Below are positions 55,675 through 64,000 of a DNA stretch of 64,000 bases, one piece after another. Where the stretch lies: NCBI RefSeq assembly GCF_007273535.1, contig NZ_RIBP01000001.1, positions 930,001 to 994,000 on the forward strand. Direction: 5' to 3'. Below the pieces are notes generated by a model. It saw only the letters and a program-made list of their open reading frames with translations. It searched no databases and was not told where the DNA came from. How positions within the stretch are numbered: position 1 is the first letter of the stretch; every line of letters starts with the position of its first letter. Position numbers and translations under genes: made by a program. Source of the stretch: Niallia circulans. GTDB taxonomy: Bacteria; Bacillota; Bacilli; Bacillales; Cytobacillaceae.

Positions 55675-55761
55675 ATGGTCAGCTTTAAAGGCTCCTTCAC
55701 AGTCAAATTTACTGTGTTAGAAATTACTTTGTTGGTAATTCTTATCCTCGAACGTATTTAA
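55675..55761 (+). CDS. 28-residue hydrophobic peptide, possible type I toxin
   Basis: ATG 55675 has an excellent AGGAGGTG 6 nt upstream. The peptide has a polar start (VSFKGSFTVKFTV) and a hydrophobic end (LEITLLVILILERI). The mRNA can pair over long range: GCTTTAAAGG (55682-55691) with CCTTTAAAGC (55823-55832), and a 14-bp stem-loop lies between. Both features occur in type I toxin mRNAs. No antisense RNA promoter was proven. It could instead be a small membrane regulator. Confidence 0.5.
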   Translation: MVSFKGSFTVKFTVLEITLLVILILERI

Positions 55762-55785
55762 TCTAGTAATAAGAAATTAAATACG

Positions 55786-55818
55786 CTTCAGTATATAAAG
55801 GAAACTTTTATACTGAAG
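55786..55818 (+). ncRNA. Stem-loop downstream of the small peptide
   Basis: CTTCAGTATATAAAG and CTTTTATACTGAAG pair with one bulge around a GAAA loop. There is no T run, so it is a structural element rather than a plain terminator. Confidence 0.4.
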
Positions 55819-55853
55819 AAGTCCTTTAAAGCAAAATAAATTAATTTAACGAA

Positions 55854-55988
55854 TTAATATTCGTAGGCCACAGTTGCACTCAATCGGATATATGTTTCTA
55901 AAATTCCATCTGAAATATCCTCTAATTTATATTCATATAAATAATCAGATAACATGCTTTTTATATTGGATATCATCGTATAATCCAT
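55854..55988 (-). CDS. Possible 44-residue fragment
   Basis: The frame reads TMISNIKSMLSDYLYEYKLE then DISDGILETYIRLSATVAYE. The composition is coding-like and helical, but no ribosome site is present. It may be a remnant, or chance. Confidence 0.25.
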   Translation of the reverse strand: MDYTMISNIKSMLSDYLYEYKLEDISDGILETYIRLSATVAYEY

Positions 55989-56101
55989 ATTTTTTTAGCG
56001 TCCGAAGTAGTTACAAAGTATTATTAAAAGATATGGTTGTAGACTATTTTACCTAATTATAGTAAAGTATCTATGTATAAAACTGGAAAGGAAATATAAA
56101 A

Positions 56102-56912
56102 ATGACCAAAGATCTTTGTATTATTTATTATTTTTTTAGTAATAAGTATCGGTTTATCTGTATATTTATCTTACATAATTAATAAGAAGCTTTTTCCTAA
56201 ATTAGACGAATTGAGTATAAAAGTTTCAAATTACTTAATAAACAATAAAGTAAAAAATGACAATAGAGCCTTAATAATCAGTGAAATAATGTTACTTTTT
56301 ATAACTATTGCTATTATAGTATTTTTATTGTTTTATGGAAAAGAGCACCCGTTCTATAGTTGTTTTTTTGTTCTCTTATATGTGGTGTTATGCTTTTTTG
56401 TTTCTACTTTTATGGTTAATTTGAGAAAAAAAACTGCTTCTAGAGAATTTGAAAATTCAAAGTTTATTAGTAGCATTAAAAATAGTTACTTCATAAATAG
56501 ATTATCTCTTTTAGGTGGAAGAACAGGGATGAGTTTATATGCCTATATTGGTATTATCTTCATATTAATTACTGGACTTGCTATATTTAGTAATATTCCA
56601 TATCAGGCAGGTTATGTAATATTCATAGCTATTCCAATCGGTCTTGCTGTATGGGTATACTTTACTTCTTTTGATAAGCCCTCTCAAAGCCTGCGAAGGA
56701 TTTTATCATATGTTTTATTACTAATATTATCTTTTATTAAAAGTATTAATGACTTTAAAATATTATTAGATTTACAAGAGAGTAATCCCATGAATGATTA
56801 CTTGTTATTCTTAATGTTAACTATATTTACCGCAATTGATAGATTGTTTAAGAGTGTTATTGATGATTATGTTGATTATAACTCTAAGAGTGAGAAAACA
56901 GTTGATAACTAA
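56102..56912 (+). pseudogene. Multi-span membrane protein, frameshift near the start
   Basis: ATG 56102 (AAGGA upstream) gives MTKDL, and one base later the frame FVLFIIFLVISIGLSVYLSY carries on as an N-terminal helix and joins the long frame (233 residues visible from TTG 56211). About five to six membrane helices follow (IISEIMLLFITIAIIVFLLF; YSCFFVLLYVVLCFFVSTF; YVIFIAIPIGLAVWVYFTSF). No family recognised. The shift at ~56112-56116 is either a mutation or a base error. Confidence 0.5.
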
Positions 56913-57574
56913 GATAAAAGAATCTATAAAGATATAAATGGATTCTAATGACCGATAGGAAAAATAAACTTTTCAATTAGTAACTAGCTGTCTTTTTGAT
57001 TTTATTCATGCTATAACATTTTTTCGACACAAAACATCCCGACTAATTGCATATTTAGTAAAAAAACTTTGGCTATGTGTCAAAGTTTTTTACTTACAAA
57101 TAATAAAAGGGATTGAGACTGATATATTGGTAATATTTATAGTTAAATGTACTTACCCTATTTAAGAATAAAAATGGAGTCAGCCAAAATACGTCCTGTT
57201 ACTTATACTTCTTTTAATTGCTTTTTTTTTACTATAAAACTACATATTATTTAATAAATCATAATATTATTATGCAAACAACAGTTCGTAATAATTGTAT
57301 TATACGAACTGTTGTTCTTTTTTGTGTGATACTCCACTCTAATGATTAACACTTTACAAACTATATTAAGTAACTAAATTAATGATATTTAAGTAGATAC
57401 CACCTACTCTTTTTTAATTTTCCCTTTCGCATACCTATAGCTAATAATCAAGATAGCAGGACTGATGGACAAATTAAAATACTCAAACAATTGTATTAAT
57501 TGGAGATAACCTTTTTAAAGCTTAAACGATTGCGTTTACGCAGATGAACTTGCGTCTATTTACATCTCTAGTTT
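56913..57574. other. Intergenic with two terminator-like hairpins
   Basis: 57058-57093 (GTAAAAAAACTTTG/CAAAGTTTTTTAC) and 57277-57324 (AACAACAGTTCGTA/TACGAACTGTTGTT, then six T). The rest is AT-rich with no gene. Confidence 0.55.
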
Positions 57575-57614
57575 AAGAACTTTGGTACAAAGACTTCTTT
57601 CTACCAAAGTTCTT
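57575..57614. terminator. Hairpin terminator of the toxin-immunity operon
   Basis: AAGAACTTTGGTA and its complement form a 13-bp stem, 15 nt past the candidate immunity gene. Confidence 0.55.
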
Positions 57615-57628
57615 TTAGTTTAATACTT

Positions 57629-58153
57629 TCATACACCTTCTTCTAATAGGTACCTTAAAAACCCCATATTTTCAACTGTATTTATATCTTTTTTAAATTG
57701 GGTAATCGTATTCTTATAATGCTTCGAATTTTCATATAAAGGAAAACCTAAACATAAATTTAATATACTATTTAGCCTTTCCGACGAGCCTCCCAAGAAA
57801 TAATCAGTGAAATATTCATTATCTTTACTAGCAATAACGACCATTATAGAAAAATCAAGAATATCTTCTAAATCATTCTCGGGAAAAGGTCTTTCTGAAA
57901 ATAACGTACTATTAATAGGAATATCTTTAAATGATTTGTACTTTTTTTCAAGTACATCTAGAATTGATTTTTGATAGATAAAATAAACTCCTGAAATATC
58001 GTGGTAATTTGGTATATAAGGATCATTCATTAAATGTAATATTCGATTATCATCCTTATCAATTAAAACAGCCTTAAAACAGTCTATGAGCATCTCATTA
58101 ACAAAATCTAATTTTTTAGGAATATAATCTTGTTTTAATTTTGTTGTATCCAT
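57629..58153 (-). CDS. Candidate immunity protein for the SAR2788-type toxin
   Basis: 174 residues, acidic and helical, no signal peptide (KKLDFVNEMLIDCFKAVLID; NDPYIPNYHDISGVYFIYQK; IMVVIASKDNEYFTDYFLGG). It is the third gene behind the protease and the toxin, separated from the toxin by 86 nt with a hairpin. Cytosolic location and place are what an immunity gene would show. I do not recognise the family; the role is inferred from order only. Confidence 0.55.
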   Translation of the reverse strand: MDTTKLKQDYIPKKLDFVNEMLIDCFKAVLIDKDDNRILHLMNDPYIPNYHDISGVYFIYQKSILDVLEKKYKSFKDIPINSTLFSERPFPENDLEDILDFSIMVVIASKDNEYFTDYFLGGSSERLNSILNLCLGFPLYENSKHYKNTITQFKKDINTVENMGFLRYLLEEGV

Positions 58154-58178
58154 ACTAATCTCCTAACTGTTAGTTTTA

Positions 58179-58205
58179 AAGGTATACCAGCATGTGGTAT
58201 ACCTT
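58179..58205 (-). promoter_or_regulatory. Hairpin between toxin and immunity genes
   Basis: AAGGTATACC and GGTATACCTT pair around a 7-nt loop. There is no T run, so partial attenuation or mRNA protection is more likely than full termination. Confidence 0.45.
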
Positions 58206-58239
58206 CTTCTTGTATTTACTATACCTTAACTTGATAAAA

Positions 58240-59412
58240 TTACCACAGTTTTCCTCCACCATAAAAAGAATGTGCACCTGTTGTTTCATATGGATGATAA
58301 TGATTAAATGTACGTTTACCTGATTTTGCTGAATGAGCATCATGCTTTAGATATCTACCTGTTTTTGAAGCACCTGTTGCTAACAATCGAGCATTTACCG
58401 AATCGATACTCCAACAGTCTTTCCCATTTTTAATCCTTGAGATCGCTTTTGTTTTAGTTTTTCCAGGTCCAACCCAAATTCCTTTTGAATTATTTGCGCG
58501 AGACGCCTCATAATGAACATATTTTTTATTCTTTTTATTATCGTTAGCAACCTTGCCAGCTACCCATAATGCTCCACTTACTAGATTAATCATTCCTTTA
58601 GAAGCTAAGTATATTAAGGTTGAAGCCCCAACACTGATAGCAAGCATTTCTAGCATTGAAAGACCAACAAAAACACCTAATGCTGGTATCCAAAAAGCTG
58701 ATGTCTGAAATTCTCCATCAGTATTATTTAATTCTACTTTTTGATTGGTACTAAGGTTAGTCAAATCTGCGTTGAATTCTTCTTCAGAAAGGTCATTTAA
58801 TTCCAACTTGTATTCATTATTAGTTTCTACGCCTGTATCATTTACAATATCAATTACATTATCACCAATAGAAAAGCCAAGTGCAGTAGTAAATGATTCA
58901 CCCATATCATCTTTACCTGTAACTTCAATAACAATATCATTTTTATCAACTATATTCTCGTTTTCTATGCTTAAATCTTCCTTCATTTCTTCAATTAGTT
59001 CATTATCTTCGCCAGCTTCTTCATTTGTAAAAAATACTTCCTCAAATTCCTGAACATCTTCTACTTTTATATCATCAATTCTTTCTGCTTCTACATCTTG
59101 AATTACTTCTTTTAGGTCACTTTTGTTTACTTCTTCAAGAGGCTTATCAATAATTGTGGACAGTTTATCTTCGTAAACGGATTCAACTTCTGCTTCTACC
59201 TTATTTGATTGTGTTTCCATCGGTAACATTATATTTACATCTGCTTCTTCAATTCCTACTAGTTCTAATTCATTTACAAGATTATCCTCTAAGACCGCTA
59301 ATTGATTACTTGTTGGCTCATTAGCACTGGCAGATTGGCTCACTGTAACAAACGTTAAACAAAGAATAATTACAAAAACAAACGAATTTTTCAACAATTT
59401 AGTATATCTCAT
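58240..59412 (-). CDS. Secreted SAR2788-family putative toxin
   Basis: 390 residues from ATG 59412 (AAGGAG 8 nt upstream; the frame extends to 59451 but overlaps the previous gene). Sec signal peptide (LLKNSFVFVIILCLTFVTVS), a long acidic region (~30-220), a hydrophobic stretch (~228-285: ALGVFVGLSMLEMLAISVGA), then a basic C-terminal domain (GIWVGPGKTKTKAISRIKNG, KDCWSIDS, HYHPYETTGAHSFYGGG). The His-rich tail is the hallmark of SAR2788-type toxins known from Staphylococcus. Toxin activity is not shown here. Confidence 0.72.
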   Translation of the reverse strand: MRYTKLLKNSFVFVIILCLTFVTVSQSASANEPTSNQLAVLEDNLVNELELVGIEEADVNIMLPMETQSNKVEAEVESVYEDKLSTIIDKPLEEVNKSDLKEVIQDVEAERIDDIKVEDVQEFEEVFFTNEEAGEDNELIEEMKEDLSIENENIVDKNDIVIEVTGKDDMGESFTTALGFSIGDNVIDIVNDTGVETNNEYKLELNDLSEEEFNADLTNLSTNQKVELNNTDGEFQTSAFWIPALGVFVGLSMLEMLAISVGASTLIYLASKGMINLVSGALWVAGKVANDNKKNKKYVHYEASRANNSKGIWVGPGKTKTKAISRIKNGKDCWSIDSVNARLLATGASKTGRYLKHDAHSAKSGKRTFNHYHPYETTGAHSFYGGGKLW

Positions 59413-59425
59413 CTCTTTACTCCTT

Positions 59426-60361
59426 TTAATCTTGAATAAAACCATATCCATATTTATCCTTATTTTTTAAATCAATAGAGTTATTTTTCAACTCATCTAG
59501 AATGCTATTAAGAGTATAGTTATCTTTATCAGTATAACTACTAATCTTGTTTGCAATTACTCCGGATACATATGCTGTAGCAGCAGAAGTGAAGCCGAAG
59601 TAACCGTAACTGTTATTAGGCTGCGTAGTTATAATGTTTGTACCAGGACCAACAAAATCAATTTTCCCATAAGATGTACCCGATAATTTCTTAAGGTTAT
59701 AATTAACTGCTCCAACAGAAATAACATTATCCAGCCTTGCTGGAAAATCTACTTCATTACTAATATTATTACCTGCAGCTGCGACAATAATAATATTTTT
59801 TGAAGTGGCTTCATTAATTAAATCTAATAATTTTGGAGATTCCTTTGCTGTTCCAGCACTAAAATTAATAATATCTACATTATTTTGAATGGTCCATTTG
59901 AGAGCACGCTCTAAATATTCTACTTTACTAGTATTATTACTAAATGCCTTTATTGAATAGATTTCAAGTGAATTCGAATCACTTACTCCTCTTATACCTT
60001 TTCCATTATTTATTGCACCAATAATACCAGCTACGGAAGTCCCATGACCTGTGTCATCTACAACACTCTTGGCGCTATTAATAGCATTGTATTCCTTTTT
60101 TATAATGCCTTTTAAATCAGAATGCTCTCGATCAATACCTGAGTCAATTATTGCAACTCTTATTTTTCGGTTCACTACTCTTTTTTCATTAATATTTAGT
60201 GCCTTCCACCCCCACCCTTCTAATTGTTTTTTATCTATATTGAGAAGTTCTTGCTTTTTTTCCCAATCTTGTATCTCTATTTTAAACCCGGTAGTAGATT
60301 GGACTGGGAAATATACGAAGACTCCTAATATAATTAAAATAAATATCGCCTTTTTTATCAT
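59426..60361 (-). CDS. Subtilisin-like serine protease (S8)
   Basis: 311 residues. Signal peptide or anchor (FILIILGVFVYFPVQ), short pro-like part, then the catalytic triad: Asp73 (VAIIDSGIDREHSDL), His106 (DTGHGTSVAGI), Ser259 (GFTSAATAYVSG), with the oxyanion Asn in AAAGNNIS. The Ser motif differs from the usual GTSMAxP. Its stop lies 13 nt before the toxin start, so the two are co-translated. It probably acts outside the cell and may process the toxin. Confidence 0.82.
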   Translation of the reverse strand: MIKKAIFILIILGVFVYFPVQSTTGFKIEIQDWEKKQELLNIDKKQLEGWGWKALNINEKRVVNRKIRVAIIDSGIDREHSDLKGIIKKEYNAINSAKSVVDDTGHGTSVAGIIGAINNGKGIRGVSDSNSLEIYSIKAFSNNTSKVEYLERALKWTIQNNVDIINFSAGTAKESPKLLDLINEATSKNIIIVAAAGNNISNEVDFPARLDNVISVGAVNYNLKKLSGTSYGKIDFVGPGTNIITTQPNNSYGYFGFTSAATAYVSGVIANKISSYTDKDNYTLNSILDELKNNSIDLKNKDKYGYGFIQD

Positions 60362-61361
60362 TCCATTGCTCCTAATTCAAAAAATATTATGAAACTTGGA
60401 AATCACACATTTATCTTCCATACTAGTAATATTTTACCATTAAAAAATATAAATTCAACCATTATTTTACAATACAGGTAACAAAAAGCAGTAAAACATA
60501 TATCTGGTATGCTAATGTTTGGTGACTAAATCGTGTAATAAATAGAAGGACATATACATTTCGAATATTATCAGGATGAAATGAATTTTATGCACCTGAA
60601 GTATCTATCAGTGAAAAAATTTAAGTTCGTTTACATCCTCTTTCCATATATCTTGTAATAATTGTTGTTAGTAATGCATGAATATATCATCCTAACCAGA
60701 TGCCTTCGTACTTTTCAAAAGAGATATTGAAGGTTATTCGAGTAGGGTACTGAGGTAAAAGTATAGATACATCTAGAAGAAATAATTATTACCATAATAA
60801 TCCGCTATTAATCTCTAATCTACATATTTTCTTTTTCAAATATTATTTCTAACATTCCTGTAACCTTAACAGCTTCATTAGTTTCAGATGTAACTATAAT
60901 GGTTAAAATTAGGATGCCGTTGACTTAATTGTTTTAAAGCGGAGCGGTAACTTTATCATTAGTTAACCCTTGTTAGCATCTCCTACAAATACCAAATGGA
61001 TATTCTTAATGTACCTGTAACTTCTTCTGGGTCAAATCCCTTCTCCATAACAGTTTTTCTAATAGTAAATCCCTTTACTTTATATTTTGTAACTTTAAAA
61101 TTAATAAATTAGATAGTAAGTGGAAATTGATTGAGCAAGAAACTAAACTAGATGGATATATATAGTTTTTCTAGAGAATAGTTGAAGACTCCCCAAAAGA
61201 TACTGTCTATTGGAAATCTATTTTAAATATATTAAATAAAGGGGCAAATATTGATAGTGAAATATGTCCTTAAAATTTATTTAAAAAAACCTCTTAAACC
61301 CTTGATACCACTGTTATTATAAGGGATTCAATTCACTTTTGTTGTGTTCTAAGACAAAATT
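60362..61361. other. Long intergenic region with gene debris
   Basis: About 1 kb without an intact gene. Minus-strand scraps near 61010-61100 (TIRKTVMEKGFDPEEVTGTL) and 60840-60900 (EAVKVTGMLEIIFEKENM) look coding but are stopped. A plus-strand scrap is listed separately. Confidence 0.4.
61125..61273 (+). pseudogene. Fragment of an unknown gene
   Basis: Reads KLIEQETKLDGYI, two stops, then IVEDSPKDTVYWKSILNILN KGANIDSEICP and TAA. The end resembles an ankyrin-like or immunity protein tail. No start signal. Confidence 0.35.
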
Positions 61362-61497
61362 AGATTTTTTTCATGAACAACTGCTCATCTAATTTCGTAT
61401 AAATGACCTCTAGAAACTATTTAAATAGTAGTTCATCACAATTTTATAAACCTTTTATTACCATCTAATCGCACATAATTACAATTATGTACGATTA
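61362..61497. repeat. Right copy of recombination-site module
   Basis: Block 61362-61395 (AGATTTTTTTCATGAACAAC...) and, 104 nt from its start, the site TAATCGCACAT, centre AATTACAATT, ATGTACGATTA (61466-61497; one mismatch to a perfect inverted repeat). Flanks TTACCATC and AGAA match the left copy (TTACTATC, AGAA). It lies 109 nt before the recombinase gene. Confidence 0.7.
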
Positions 61498-61606
61498 AGA
61501 AGTTTTTATTTTGTTTGGAAGTTTTTAGAGAGAAATTGGGTGTCTTAGCTCGTTAGATGACCAATTTAAATTAGAGCAAGACATACTTACTTACTATGAA
61601 GAAGAG

Positions 61607-62491
61607 GTGGAGATTTTTCGAGTGTACCTGGAGGACTTGAATTACTCTACCTTTACGATTAGTAACTATAAATTGAAAATCATTACATTGAACACTATCA
61701 GCAAACAAGATATTGCGGGATTTTTACGTAAGCATCATCGAAACGCTTCGAAGTCAAGCAGGAATCGACGACTCATGACTCTACGAACTTTATATAAATC
61801 TTTAATGAAATCAGAAATCCTTTCTTATAACCCTGCACAAGAAGTAGATATGGCAAAACAGGAAAAAGGACGAATTCCCACTTATCTTAGTGAAGAAGAA
61901 TTGGCATTACTTTTTTCAGGTATGCCAGCTAGCGACTACTATATACGTAATAAATGTATGCTGATGTTGATGGGACTTGCTGGATTGCGTATCGTAGAAA
62001 TACATAATCTTAACATCTCAGATATTATTAGAAATCAAGAAGATCCAGGCATAGAAGTATCAGGAAAAGGAAATAAAGCAAGATACATTCCCCTTCCTGT
62101 TCCTTTATATGAATTGTTATTGGATTATGAACGAATATACCGTCCTATACCTAAACCTAATCATTCCAATGCGTTTTTCCTATCCAAAAGAGGGTTGAGA
62201 ATTTCCAGAAGAAGAATACAAGAAGTAACAGAGAATGCTTTTGACTTTTTAAGGCAGCAACCTGGATATCAATACTTAGAGCAAAAAAAACTAACAGCTC
62301 ATAAATTACGCCATACCTTCGGAACAGGTATGGTTCGGGATGGAACGGATTTAGTAACTATACAACAGCTGATGGGGCATACAAATTTAAATACTACACA
62401 AATTTATACCCATGTTAGCAATGAACAGAAGCAAAAAGCTATGAGAAATAAGGATGTCTCAAGATTTTTTAGTGATTATAATCACCCGTAA
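61607..62491 (+). CDS. XerC-like tyrosine recombinase
   Basis: 294 residues. Core-binding SAM-like domain (~1-85: YLEDLNYSTFTISNYKLKII, RNRRLMTLRTLYKSLMKSEI), catalytic domain (~95-290) with the full set R128 (GLAGLRIVE), K154/K157 (SGKGNKARYIPL), H232-x-x-R235 (AHKLRHTFGTG), H258 (LMGHTNLN) and Y267 (IYTHV). The N-domain is about 15 residues shorter than XerC. GTG 61607 is the first usable start; the ribosome site is weak. A dif-like site lies just upstream, so this is likely its own site-specific recombinase. Confidence 0.82.
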   Translation: MEIFRVYLEDLNYSTFTISNYKLKIITLNTISKQDIAGFLRKHHRNASKSSRNRRLMTLRTLYKSLMKSEILSYNPAQEVDMAKQEKGRIPTYLSEEELALLFSGMPASDYYIRNKCMLMLMGLAGLRIVEIHNLNISDIIRNQEDPGIEVSGKGNKARYIPLPVPLYELLLDYERIYRPIPKPNHSNAFFLSKRGLRISRRRIQEVTENAFDFLRQQPGYQYLEQKKLTAHKLRHTFGTGMVRDGTDLVTIQQLMGHTNLNTTQIYTHVSNEQKQKAMRNKDVSRFFSDYNHP

Positions 62492-62833
62492 ACCATTGAT
62501 ACTATTAGGTTTTGCGGGGTTTTTGCTTAAAAATCGCATACGCTGAGACGAAATTAGAATAGCTAGTATGATGAACCACTCATTAAATTGTACAGAATGC
62601 GTTTCTCTGCCTACATTTAATCCACCATTTTTGATAAGCCCCTTTTTAAATAGGTTATCAAATCTAGTAGTAATATTTTTGGAAAGTCGTAATTGCTACT
62701 AGATTTGATTATTAAATATATTGAATGCGTAAAATTATAAAAAAGGAGGATTAATTAGACAATCCTCAAAACATTGGAATAAGCCTCCATACTAGTTCTC
62801 TTTAAAATTGCAAATATAATTTATGTATCATTC
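62492..62833. other. Intergenic, no gene seen
   Basis: Downstream of the recombinase. A short GC patch (TTTTGCGGGGTTTTTGC) is present but no hairpin is clear. Confidence 0.4.
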
Positions 62834-62880
62834 AGTAAAGAAAACAGACTTCAACTAAATGGAAGTCTGTTTTCTTTACT
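62834..62880. terminator. Bidirectional hairpin terminator
   Basis: Two 19-bp perfect arms (AGTAAAGAAAACAGACTTC and complement) around a 9-nt loop. It ends the leftward membrane-protein transcript. Confidence 0.7.
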
Positions 62881-62940
62881 TTTTATCTCTCAACTAAGCA
62901 ATAAAAACAATTCATTAATTGTTTTTATTTTTTTGAAATT

Positions 62941-63114
62941 TTATTTCACCTTATTATATATTGAAATTAGTAAACCAATAATTACTCCACCGAATATTGC
63001 AAATAGAAAATAAGGTGTCAAATCTCCATTAAAGATACTAAAGATTAAAATAAAGAATAATATGCAGGCAAAAACACTAGTAATAATGGTGGAATATAAT
63101 TTTAAACCAATCAT
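62941..63114 (-). CDS. Small two-helix membrane protein
   Basis: 57 residues with two hydrophobic segments (TIITSVFACILFFILIFSIF and YFLFAIFGGVIIGLLISIY). AGGAG abuts the ATG directly, so initiation may be slightly off. It follows the permease gene by 190 nt on the same strand and may be part of the same transport or immunity operon. Confidence 0.5.
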   Translation of the reverse strand: MIGLKLYSTIITSVFACILFFILIFSIFNGDLTPYFLFAIFGGVIIGLLISIYNKVK

Positions 63115-63305
63115 CTCCTAAAATATAACTAAAAAGACTACAAAGTAGTAAAATTACAGATAACAGTTTATTAAAAAAATTTGGTGCAATGAATAATAGT
63201 TTAGAAATATTCTCCACATACAGTAGAAACAATTTGTAGTTATGCTTAACTTTTATGAATCTAAACCATTACCTTTAACCCGGCTTTTTTATTAGGAGAT
63301 TTGAA

Positions 63306-64000
63306 TTAACTTTCATAGGAACTCCGTTTAAATAGTAATATATAGTTTATTAATATTGAGATTGAAAATGTAAAGAGAATAATCAAAAATGAAGAAATAA
63401 ATTTTGTATTTTCAACTAATTCTATGGTTACTACACCGTAAAAATCAAAAATCTTATTTCCAAAGAAGAAAATAGAATTTTTCAAATCATATGTACCAAA
63501 GTTAGGTAGTACGAATGTATACACTATAACTATGATTAAACCAACATAAATATTTTTAAATAAAATACCTAAAGTATATCCAATCTCAGCAAAAAATAAA
63601 GCAATACCATACGCAAAAATAATCTTTAATAAAACTGGAGAACTACTTGTATAAATACTAGAATCTATTGCAAATTCTTTAATAGGTATTTTGTTTTCCA
63701 AATATCTAAACTGGAACTCTCCTGCTATATATGCAAGTGTTAAAGCTGCAAGTAAAATAACTAGACTACTAATAGCAAGGGATAATTGCTTAGCTGCTCC
63801 CCATTGCCTTTTATTTATTCTAACTGTACGAAGTTTAATAGTTTTGTATCTGTAATCATTTGTAGAAAACAGTAACCCCACAACTCCAAAGACTATTGGA
63901 AAATATAGAAATGATGATTCTAATAGCTGAGATAATCTATATTCAGAACTGGCAGCAAATATATATCTACTAATAGTATTTTTATAATAAGCAATTGGGT
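63306..64000 (-). CDS. ABC-2-type permease, N-terminus beyond window
   Basis: 231 codons visible; the frame stays open to the right edge. Five or so helices (LAISSLVILLAALTLAYIAG; IIFAYGIALFFAEIGYTLGI; GLIIVIVYTFVLP; SFLIILFTFSISILINYILL) and the charged loop NDYRYKTIKLRTVRINKRQW before them are typical of ABC-2 permeases of bacteriocin or antibiotic exporters. The ATPase gene would lie outside the window. It does not belong to the 45-61 kb segment. Confidence 0.65.
   Translation of the reverse strand, partial: PIAYYKNTISRYIFAASSEYRLSQLLESSFLYFPIVFGVVGLLFSTNDYRYKTIKLRTVRINKRQWGAAKQLSLAISSLVILLAALTLAYIAGEFQFRYLENKIPIKEFAIDSSIYTSSSPVLLKIIFAYGIALFFAEIGYTLGILFKNIYVGLIIVIVYTFVLPNFGTYDLKNSIFFFGNKIFDFYGVVTIELVENTKFISSFLIILFTFSISILINYILLFKRSSYES

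Noticed and set aside
55874..56056. Plus-strand 60-residue frame
   Set aside because: Aromatic-rich random composition; the opposite strand is more coding-like.
57277..57324. Third dif-like site
   Set aside because: The arms are 14 bp, of different sequence, and followed by six T, so this is a terminator.
59413..59451. N-terminal extension of the SAR2788-type protein
   Set aside because: It overlaps the protease gene and would bury the signal peptide; ATG 59412 has a proper ribosome site.

Overview
The window reads as a low-GC Firmicute of the Bacillaceae. It has strong AGGAGG-type ribosome sites, a T-box leader, DUF2975/YozG-like, YndJ/DUF4166, DUF554, YfmC/D/E-like and YfmS-like genes, and many short Rho-independent terminators. 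No rRNA, tRNA or CRISPR array was seen. The genus cannot be fixed by reading alone.

Region 1 (1-40.5 kb) is mostly ordinary chromosome. In order it holds: a YndJ / DUF4166 / SRPBCC-DoxX-like operon (last gene frameshifted); a broken suppressor-of-fused gene; a LysR / O-methyltransferase pair; a soluble chemoreceptor-like protein with a C-terminal Cache sensor; a decayed MntA/HepT toxin-antitoxin locus; LysR / DUF554; an ECF sigma / anti-sigma pair; a YfmS-like signalling protein; an acetoacetate decarboxylase / ketopantoate-reductase-like operon with divergent LysR; a HEAT-repeat protein; DUF2975/HTH; SDR/AraC; a broken aldo-keto reductase with its MerR regulator; a Fur-box ferric-siderophore uptake operon without its ATPase gene; a two-component system facing a YceI-like protein; T-box-controlled leuA; tandem cupins with LysR; and a serine hydrolase with a TetR regulator across a 50-bp perfect palindrome.

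Region 2 (41-64 kb) is accessory DNA, AT-richer and full of remnants. It has a CdiI-like immunity gene beside a severed C-terminal toxin domain, an IS3-family element with a stop codon in orfB and a chimeric orfA, and a decayed integrase. Then comes a roughly 16-kb segment between two direct copies of a module made of a 35-bp block plus a dif-like site (11-bp inverted arms, 10-bp centre). The right copy lies just upstream of an intact XerC-like tyrosine recombinase gene. The segment carries conflict and defence genes: a lactococcin-972-like bacteriocin operon with a damaged permease, a secreted pro-protein with a cytosolic neighbour, a broken SUKH immunity gene, a membrane-anchored Mrr-like nuclease, a possible type I toxin peptide, and an S8 protease / SAR2788-type toxin / candidate immunity cassette. 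After the recombinase lie a small membrane protein and the C-terminal part of an ABC-2-type permease that runs off the right edge.

Many genes carry a frameshift or an in-frame stop. Many, though not all, of the frameshifts fall at short homopolymers, so assembly error must be weighed against true gene decay.
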